DNA of 64,000 nt, from contig NZ_BMLV01000002.1 in NCBI RefSeq assembly GCF_014645495.1, positions 363,191 through 427,190 on the forward strand, given 5' to 3'. The position numbers were made by a program, and so were the translations under genes. The DNA comes from Cloacibacterium rupense. Lineage in GTDB: Bacteria; Bacteroidota; Bacteroidia; Flavobacteriales; Weeksellaceae. Positions 58,267 through 64,000 of this stretch are shown in pieces (within the stretch, counting starts at the first letter, position 1; each line of letters begins with the position of its first letter). A model generated the notes under the pieces. That model was not told the origin of the DNA and searched no databases. It saw nothing but the letters and a program-made list of their open reading frames with translations.

Positions 58267-60309
58267 CTATTTCAAAATCTGATAGGCTATCATGGAAACA
58301 AAATACGCTAAACCAGACATAAACACCAGTTGTATTGCCGTCCATTTCCAAGATTTGGTTTCTCTGTAAACTACTGCAATGGTAGAGATACACTGCATCG
58401 CAAAAGCATAAAAAATAAGGATGGAAATTCCTGTAGCAAAGTTAAAAACCTTTTCGCCATTTGGTTTTACATCTGCCCTCATTTTTTCTATTACCGTCTG
58501 TTCTTCTGCTTCGTCGTCTAAACTGTAAAGCGTTGACATTGTGCCAACAAACACTTCTCTTGCCGCAAAACTAGATAAAATTCCTACTCCCATTTTCCAA
58601 TCGTAACCTAATGGTGCAATGGCAGGTTCCATTTGCCTTCCGATTTTTGCTAAATAAGAGTTTTCTAGTTTTACTTCGCTTTGAACTTGAAATAATTGTT
58701 TCCCATCTTTCGGGCCGAAATAACTTAATACCCAAAGAATAACACTTACAGCCAGAATAATTTTACCAGCTCCTGTGATGAATTCCCAAACTTTACCCAA
58801 AACCAATTTAAAATCATACGCCCAAAGTGGCATTTTATACGCTGGCAAATCCATTACTAAAAATGTTTTCCCTTTATTTTTAATGAAATATTTGAGTATA
58901 AATGCAGAAATAAGAGCGGTAGCAAAACCTAAGAAATACATCGCAAAAAGAGCTAAAGCTTTATACTGAATTCCCCAAATAGTTTCATTCGAAAAGATAA
59001 GTGCAATAATGATGCTGTACACCGGAAGTCTGGCAGAACAGGTCATAAAAGGAGTGATTAAGATGGTGATTAATCTTTCTTTTACGTTTTCTATGTTTCG
59101 GGTGCTCATAATAGCAGGAATAGCACACGCCGTTCCAGAAACCAAAGGAACTATACTTTTTCCGTTTAAGCCAAAAGGTCGTAAGAATCTGTCCATCAAG
59201 AAAATAACTCTCGCCATATATCCAGAATCTTCTAGCAAATAGAGAAAATACAAGAGAATCCCAATTTGCGGCGCAAAAATGACAATTCCACCAATTCCGG
59301 GGATTATTCCGTCTGAAAGTAGAGAATTGATAGGCCCTTCCGGAAGATGTGTTTTGCTAAACTGTGATAGCCAAGCAAAAGAACCATCAATCCAATTCAT
59401 AGGATATTCTGCAATGAAAAAAACGCTTTGAAAAATAATCAACAAAATCAAGGCAAACACCAAGTATCCTAAAATAGGGTGAACCAATACTTTGTCTAGT
59501 TTCTCTGTCAATAATTCTTTAAACTGAGGCTTTTTAGAAATTATTTGAGACATATAACCATCTATCTGCTGATATCTTCTAATGGTTTCTTGCACTTGTA
59601 ATCTCTTCGGAACCATACATTTTCGGTCTTCTTGGTTCAGTTGAGTTTTTACACTTTCTAGTTTTCCTAAATAGGTGTCCGCTGCAATCAGTGTCCAAAC
59701 TTTGTAAAAGTTTTTCTCATTAATTTGTCTCGAAATTTTGAAAACTAAACCTAAATTCTCTGAAGGAATATCAAAAAAAGGCTTTTCTGAAACCGAAAAT
59801 TCATTGTTTTTGATGGCATTTCTAATTTCATCGATGCCAATATTAGCTTTGGCATTCGTTTCTAAAATTCTATTACCAATGAGGGTTTCTAGTTTTTTAG
59901 AATCGATGTGTAAACCTCTTTTCTCTGCCAAATCCATTTGATTAAGAACCACCAAAACTGGAATTCCTAAATCTTTGATTTGCTGAAAAAGCAATAAACT
60001 TCTCTTTAGATTAAGCGCATCTGCGATGTAAATTACACCACTATATTTCTCTTGCTCTTCAATTAAATATTTGGTAAAAATAGCTTCGTCTTCCGAAGTA
60101 GGATAAATGCTGTAAGAACCTGGCAAATCTACAATTTCAACTTCTTCGCCTTGGTGTATGTAAGTTCCTTGGTGAGAAGCTACCGTTACGCCCGCATAAT
60201 TTCCTGTTTTTTGATTTTTATTACAAAGCAAATTAAAAATGGTAGATTTCCCCACATTAGGATTACCTACCAATAGAATATGTTTTACTTTTTGAGGTTC
60301 AGTTTGCAT
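58267..60309 (-). CDS. feoB: Ferrous iron transporter FeoB
   Basis: Inner-membrane Fe2+ importer with a cytosolic G domain. 680 residues from the ATG at 60309; the codon at 60321 is a TTG. G1 is GNPNVGKST, G3 DLPGSYSIYP, G4 NQMD, then a helical spacer, and membrane Gate halves with VSGTACAIPAIMSTRNIENVKERL and FMTCSARLPVY, where the Cys line the proposed pore, and ILSSFAAREVFVGTMSTLYS. Downstream of feoA with a 30-base gap, one operon. Converges on ferritin. Confidence 0.97.
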   Translation of the reverse strand: MQTEPQKVKHILLVGNPNVGKSTIFNLLCNKNQKTGNYAGVTVASHQGTYIHQGEEVEIVDLPGSYSIYPTSEDEAIFTKYLIEEQEKYSGVIYIADALNLKRSLLLFQQIKDLGIPVLVVLNQMDLAEKRGLHIDSKKLETLIGNRILETNAKANIGIDEIRNAIKNNEFSVSEKPFFDIPSENLGLVFKISRQINEKNFYKVWTLIAADTYLGKLESVKTQLNQEDRKCMVPKRLQVQETIRRYQQIDGYMSQIISKKPQFKELLTEKLDKVLVHPILGYLVFALILLIIFQSVFFIAEYPMNWIDGSFAWLSQFSKTHLPEGPINSLLSDGIIPGIGGIVIFAPQIGILLYFLYLLEDSGYMARVIFLMDRFLRPFGLNGKSIVPLVSGTACAIPAIMSTRNIENVKERLITILITPFMTCSARLPVYSIIIALIFSNETIWGIQYKALALFAMYFLGFATALISAFILKYFIKNKGKTFLVMDLPAYKMPLWAYDFKLVLGKVWEFITGAGKIILAVSVILWVLSYFGPKDGKQLFQVQSEVKLENSYLAKIGRQMEPAIAPLGYDWKMGVGILSSFAAREVFVGTMSTLYSLDDEAEEQTVIEKMRADVKPNGEKVFNFATGISILIFYAFAMQCISTIAVVYRETKSWKWTAIQLVFMSGLAYFVSMIAYQILK

Positions 60310-60339
60310 TATATTTTCCAAAATTTTTAAAAATTCTGG

Positions 60340-60570
60340 TTATTTTTCGGGTTCTACGAAAATAAATCTTGCCTCTTCTTCTCTTAGTGCCACTCTGGTT
60401 TTTTCTTCACCATATTCTATATAAAGAGGCCCTCTGAAAGGCGCCTGATGCAGAATTACAAAAGAGGTTTCTGGCAACAATCCCATTTCTATAATCTTGT
60501 TGGGCATTTGCAGGTTTTCGTTATCATAACCACAAATTTTTCCCTTCAATTTTTTGGGGAAGCAGCACAT
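60340..60570 (-). CDS. feoA: Ferrous iron transport accessory protein FeoA
   Basis: 76 residues from the ATG at 60570; the open frame extends to a TTG at 60594. It is an SH3-like fold that supports FeoB: KGKICGYDNENLQMPNKIIEMGLLPETSFVILHQAPFRGPLYIEYGEEKTRVALREEEARFIFVE matches FeoA throughout (seen as separate blocks: PNKIIEMGLLPET, APFRGPLYIEY, VALREEEARFI). First gene of the feoAB operon, with a TATATTTG -7 box and a Fur-like palindrome upstream. Confidence 0.93.
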   Translation of the reverse strand: MCCFPKKLKGKICGYDNENLQMPNKIIEMGLLPETSFVILHQAPFRGPLYIEYGEEKTRVALREEEARFIFVEPEK

Positions 60571-60619
60571 TTTATTTGAGTTGATATTTTTCAAGATTTT
60601 TCTAAAAAATTATGAGTTG

Positions 60620-60627
60620 CAAATATA
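60620..60627 (-). promoter_or_regulatory. -7 box for feoAB
   Basis: On the minus strand TATATTTG (60627-60620) matches TAnnTTTG. The leader to the ATG at 60570 would be about 43 bases. Confidence 0.55.
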
Positions 60628-60631
60628 CTTT

Positions 60632-60650
60632 ATTTATTTTAATTCTAAAT
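60632..60650. promoter_or_regulatory. Putative Fur-type box upstream of feoA
   Basis: ATTTATTTTAATTCTAAAT is a partial 9-1-9 palindrome (ATTTA...TAAAT) directly upstream of the feoAB -7 box, where a repressor would block transcription. It shares ATTCTAAAT with the site at 57507-57525 except for one base shift-free difference in the left half. Confidence 0.5.
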
Positions 60651-60725
60651 AATATGCTCGCTTTTTTTACCTTTTGTTCTCTATAAAACCTAAAACTTGA
60701 TTAAATTTGTAGAAAACAATACATT

Positions 60726-61238
60726 ATGAAGCTATTGTACACCAAATCTTACGACACTCCATTAGGAAAAATGGTCGCTTTTGCCAATCAAGACGCACTT
60801 CTGATGTTAGATTTCGAAGATAGTAAGTATTTTGAGAAACATTTTGAGGAAATTTCTTCTCAATATGGAGTCATCAAGAAAACAGGAAATAAAGTCCTTT
60901 CTCTTTTAGATAAAGAGTTAAAGCAGTATTTTAAGGGAAAACTCAAGGGTTTTACAGTTCCTGTAGAATTTTCTGGAACAGATTTTCAAAAAAAAGTGTG
61001 GCAAGAACTTCAGAATATCCATTTCGGAGAATACAGAAGTTACCAATCTCAAGCTGACACAATGAAAAGACCAAAATCTGTGCGTGCAGTAGCAAATGCC
61101 AATTCTAGAAACAAACTCTGCTTGGTAATACCTTGTCATAGAGTGATTGGTAAAAACCTTTCATTAACTGGCTATGCAGGCGGAATCGAAAGAAAAGCGG
61201 CCTTATTGAAATTAGAAGGTATAGAGCTGGAGTTTTAA
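60726..61238 (+). CDS. ogt: Methylated-DNA--[protein]-cysteine S-methyltransferase
   Basis: Repairs O6-alkylguanine by taking the alkyl group onto a Cys. 170 residues. The active site is IPCHRVIGKNLSLTGYAGG with the acceptor Cys in PCHRV, preceded by the recognition helix VRAVANANSRN and FQKKVWQELQNIHFGEYRSY. A short N-terminal domain precedes it. A TAAATTTG box lies upstream at 60702-60709. It is divergent from feoA. Confidence 0.96.
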   Translation: MKLLYTKSYDTPLGKMVAFANQDALLMLDFEDSKYFEKHFEEISSQYGVIKKTGNKVLSLLDKELKQYFKGKLKGFTVPVEFSGTDFQKKVWQELQNIHFGEYRSYQSQADTMKRPKSVRAVANANSRNKLCLVIPCHRVIGKNLSLTGYAGGIERKAALLKLEGIELEF

Positions 61239-61241
61239 AAC

Positions 61242-61270
61242 AAAAAACCACCGAAAATTTCGGTGGCTTC
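61242..61270. terminator. Bidirectional terminator between ogt and prc
   Basis: CCACCGAAA (61248-61256) pairs with TTTCGGTGG (61258-61266). Flanking A/T tracts serve both convergent genes; the U-tract is better on the minus strand, for prc. Confidence 0.8.
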
Positions 61271-61288
61271 TTTGTGTATTTTACTATT

Positions 61289-63403
61289 TTATTTCATTTC
61301 AGAGATGATATTTACGGTTTCTTGAAGGTAAATATCTCTTTTTAGATTCTTTAACCAGTTTTCAGATTTTTTAGCAAAAACCTCATCTGTTTTACCTCTT
61401 TTGGCTTCGTCTGCGTGTAGTGTAAAATTAAGTCCATTGTTAAATTTAACCAATGATTTGAATTTTTCTATTTGCTCTTTTCTAGCTTTCATTAAACTTT
61501 CGAAGTCTTTAAGATTAAGAGTTACTTTCTCTTCTTTGTCTAGTTTTTCTTTCCACTGTGCAGATTCTAGCAACAATTGGTAATTTTTATTCTGGGTCAA
61601 TCTTTTTGCACTATTGCTTACCAATTCAGACATATTAAGAGTATTCAAAGGTGCAAAACCAGAAGTAGAAACTTGGTCCCAAGGCAATGCATAATTATCA
61701 TAACGCTCCCCTACTTCTTCATAAGAAAAAAGGTCTTTCATAGGAATATCAGAATCTACCCCTTTTAGCTGAGTAGATTTACCGTTTACTCTATAGAATT
61801 TTTGTATGGTTAATTTCAGAGCTCCAAAATCATCGCTGGTATTTAAGAATCTGTTTAATTCTACAAAAGTCTGTACAGTTCCTTTACCAAAAGATTGCGG
61901 AGAACCTACAATTACCGCTCTACCATAATCTTGCATGGCACCTGCCAAAATCTCTGAAGCAGAAGCAGAAAGCTCGTTTTGCATGATTACCAATGGGCCG
62001 GTCCAGATAGGTTCGTCTTGTTTGTTTTTTAGCACTTGTATTTTACCATTTCCATCTTTCACTTGTACTACAGGGCCGTTTTTCATAAATAAACCCATAA
62101 TATCTACTACTTCAGTTAGAGAACCTCCACCGTTATTTCTAAGGTCTAGGATAATTCCTTCTACATTTTGTGCTTTTAACTTAATCAGTTCAGCTTTTAT
62201 GTCATCAGAAGCGTTTCTGCCTTTGGCATCTTCAAAATCTGCATTGAAACTAGGTAAATTAATGAAACCGTATTTTTTACCATTTGGTGTATTTACAATA
62301 ATACTTCTAGCAAAAGTATCTTCTATGGCAACTTCTTCACGAATCATTTTCACTTCTTTGATGCTTCCGTCTTTTTTTCTAAGCGTAAGAACTACTTCTG
62401 TACCTTTCTCACCACGGATAAAACGCACTGCTTCATCTACCAACATTCCACTTACATTAATAGGTTCTTCGCCCTTTTTAGACTGAACTTTTAAAATTTC
62501 ATCACCTTCAGAAACTTGTTTTGATTTCCAAGCTGGAGCGCCCACCACTAAAGTTCCTATCAATATTTTACCTTTCTTTTCTTGAATAGTAGCACCTATT
62601 CCTATAACTTTTCCTTTAAAATTAACATCAAAATCTTCTTTGTCTTGTGGTGAAAAATAATTGGTATGTGGATCAAAAACTTCTGTGTAGGCATTCATAT
62701 AGAGAGAGAACCAGTCCATTTTTTTTCTCTTTTCATATCTTTTGAACATCGAAGTCAAAAGATCTTTCACTTCTTCTGTAGCTTTGGCTTGTTTCTGTTG
62801 AGGAGTTAAAATATTTAATTTTATCGTGTCCTTCAATTTAAATTTAGTAACGCTATCTTTTTTCTCTTTCTGCGTTTCTTCTTTAGCATTAAGCGTTTCT
62901 ATTTCTTGCAAAATATTATACTTGATGAATTTTTTCCATTCTGTTCTAAGTTCTTCTTGGTTTTTAGGATAAGTTTTTAACTTTGGTTCAAGAATAAGTT
63001 CCTCTTTTTCATCAAAATTAATAGGCTTACTTAAGATATCTTGAGAAAGTTTTTCCACTTCTTTGGTTCTAGCATTCAATCTATCTACGGTAAGATTAAA
63101 GAAAGTTAAATCTCCTTTGTTTAGATAATCGTCAAGCTTTGTTCTATGCTTTGTAAACTCATCTACATCTGACTGCAAAAGAAATTTTTTCGCAGGGTCC
63201 ATCATTTCTAGATACTTATCATATACATCTGCAGAATATGCGTCATTAATTGGCTTTGGAGAATAATGTAGATATGACAAGGTGTTCTTTACACTAATCA
63301 TAATGGTTTGCATCTTTTCCTCATCATTTTGAGGAGAATTGAAGCAAAACATCAGCGTCATCAAGGGTGCAAAAAACAACAATTTTTTTAGATTGAATTT
63401 CAT
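61289..63403 (-). CDS. prc: Carboxy-terminal processing (tail-specific) protease
   Basis: 704 residues with a signal-like N-terminus (KLLFFAPLMTLMFCFNS), so periplasmic, possibly lipidated at that Cys. Order: N-terminal tail-specific protease domain (about 30-220), PDZ (GKVIGIGATIQEKKGKILIGTLVVGAPAW), S41 peptidase with the catalytic Ser in LSASASEILAGAM and Lys in FGKGTVQTF, and the DUF3340 C-terminal domain. It degrades or trims proteins by their C-terminus. Single gene; the upstream gap is AT-rich with nothing else supported. Confidence 0.95.
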   Translation of the reverse strand: MKFNLKKLLFFAPLMTLMFCFNSPQNDEEKMQTIMISVKNTLSYLHYSPKPINDAYSADVYDKYLEMMDPAKKFLLQSDVDEFTKHRTKLDDYLNKGDLTFFNLTVDRLNARTKEVEKLSQDILSKPINFDEKEELILEPKLKTYPKNQEELRTEWKKFIKYNILQEIETLNAKEETQKEKKDSVTKFKLKDTIKLNILTPQQKQAKATEEVKDLLTSMFKRYEKRKKMDWFSLYMNAYTEVFDPHTNYFSPQDKEDFDVNFKGKVIGIGATIQEKKGKILIGTLVVGAPAWKSKQVSEGDEILKVQSKKGEEPINVSGMLVDEAVRFIRGEKGTEVVLTLRKKDGSIKEVKMIREEVAIEDTFARSIIVNTPNGKKYGFINLPSFNADFEDAKGRNASDDIKAELIKLKAQNVEGIILDLRNNGGGSLTEVVDIMGLFMKNGPVVQVKDGNGKIQVLKNKQDEPIWTGPLVIMQNELSASASEILAGAMQDYGRAVIVGSPQSFGKGTVQTFVELNRFLNTSDDFGALKLTIQKFYRVNGKSTQLKGVDSDIPMKDLFSYEEVGERYDNYALPWDQVSTSGFAPLNTLNMSELVSNSAKRLTQNKNYQLLLESAQWKEKLDKEEKVTLNLKDFESLMKARKEQIEKFKSLVKFNNGLNFTLHADEAKRGKTDEVFAKKSENWLKNLKRDIYLQETVNIISEMK

Positions 63404-63553
63404 ATTAGTATGTAATATTTTTAGAATTAGTTTTATAAAATATCCGTTTTGTTACAAGTTTAAGAAAACTTTAGCAAAAGTACTATCTTATTCTGTTTAA
63501 ATAATGAATTTTTCTATATTTTTCAATAAAAGCAAAAAATTATTTCAAAGAAA

Positions 63554-64000
63554 TTAGAAATTATACTGAAAGCCGAATTTAATGCCGAATTTTCTAGTAT
63601 CTATATTTTCTAGATAATTACCTCTCCAATTAAAGTCTATTCTAAGGATTCTAATATTCCCAAAGCCAATATTTTCTATACCAAAACCATATTCATAATA
63701 AGGTTTATTGGGTGCTTTAAGCAATATATTGGTGGAATTGATATTTTTAGAATAATCACTAAGACTACCGATAGCTGTTCTATAAAAAGCGACTTCCCTT
63801 AATTTCAACTTTTTAATCAAGGGAATGTAAGATAAAAGTTTCCCATTAAAATGATGCTCTGCATGGAAAGTGGCATATTGGTCTGTAACAAATTCATAAT
63901 AATCTAGCAACGCAAAGGTATTGGGGATTAAAGAATAAGATTGGTTGCCCGGAATTACATTTTGCAAAGCTAGTGGAACTGTACTGAAGTTTTTTCCGGC
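63554..64000 (-). CDS. DUF5686-type outer-membrane protein, C-terminal part
   Basis: The frame is open up to the end of the window at 64000, so the start lies beyond. The visible 148 residues include the terminal barrel strands and end in an aromatic residue (FGIKFGFQYNF). The wording (VPLALQNVIPGNQSYSLIPNTFALLDYYEFVTDQYATFHAEHHFNGKLL) matches the C-terminus of DUF5686/carboxypeptidase-regulatory-like proteins, which are TonB-receptor-like but of unsettled role. Partial gene; family call moderate to good. Confidence 0.75.
   Translation of the reverse strand, partial: AGKNFSTVPLALQNVIPGNQSYSLIPNTFALLDYYEFVTDQYATFHAEHHFNGKLLSYIPLIKKLKLREVAFYRTAIGSLSDYSKNINSTNILLKAPNKPYYEYGFGIENIGFGNIRILRIDFNWRGNYLENIDTRKFGIKFGFQYNF

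Noticed and set aside
61935-62486. 183-codon open frame on the plus strand
   Set aside because: Antisense shadow of prc; no ribosome site or recognisable domain.

Overview
The window is AT-rich DNA from a member of the Bacteroidota, most likely class Flavobacteriia and probably the Chryseobacterium/Cloacibacterium (Weeksellaceae) branch. The evidence is SusC/SusD pairs, a type IX secretion sorting domain, Bacteroidota promoters of the TTG-N(18-20)-TAnnTTTG kind, tRNA genes without an encoded CCA end, and a flavobacterial-type AccD. The genus is an inference from protein style, not a search result. No rRNA, CRISPR array, transposase, integrase or prophage gene is visible. The backbone looks chromosomal, with one large accessory-type locus.

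Layout. 1-5.9 kb: the 3' part of a TonB-dependent receptor, small secreted or membrane proteins of unknown role, a lipoprotein MsrB and a DUF445 protein. 6-17 kb: housekeeping genes (pyrD, glyS, sufS) and a mutL - rhomboid - endonuclease/phosphatase-like - lipoprotein cluster. 17-38 kb: a polysaccharide utilisation locus (PUL). A roughly 14.5-kb operon on the minus strand runs susC, susD, two surface lipoproteins, GH16, GH30, GH3, GH16, a secreted endonuclease/exonuclease/phosphatase-fold protein, GH30. It ends at a strong terminator and is followed by a separate secreted multidomain alpha-amylase. An MFS transporter and a Nudix-winged-helix regulator diverge from susC. The GH16 + GH30 + GH3 set points to beta-1,3/1,6-glucan (laminarin or fungal-type glucan) as substrate. 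The SusCD complex and lipoproteins would bind and import oligosaccharides at the surface, the enzymes would trim them, MFS would carry products across the inner membrane, and the regulator would sense a product.

38-51.5 kb: a three-tRNA cluster (Leu-Gly-Leu), then a DUF3127 protein, aat, a DMT permease, a CBS protein, nadK, fbaA, accD, a GDP-mannose-forming enzyme, a SprT-like protein, a TolC-like protein, an unusual aldehyde dehydrogenase and a fused SpmA/SpmB-type membrane protein. 51.5-57.2 kb: an EF-G paralogue lacking the catalytic switch II histidine, a DUF922 protein, a TPR protein and glmM. 57.3-60.7 kb: an iron island with feoA, feoB, a FeoB-associated Cys-rich membrane peptide, a new-looking 52-residue Cys/Lys-rich peptide and ferritin, with two similar Fur-like palindromes. 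60.7-64 kb: ogt, the tail-specific protease prc and the 3' end of a DUF5686-type outer-membrane protein.

The most interesting points are: the Nudix-type regulator with an eroded catalytic box, together with related TATTGTCT palindromes at both PUL promoters; a perfect hairpin inside the PUL operon; the EF-G2-like factor with a long leader; the ALDH lacking the usual catalytic glutamate; three promoters placed so close to the ATG that transcripts should be leaderless; the iron-island small proteins; and several inverted or short-period repeat elements between genes.
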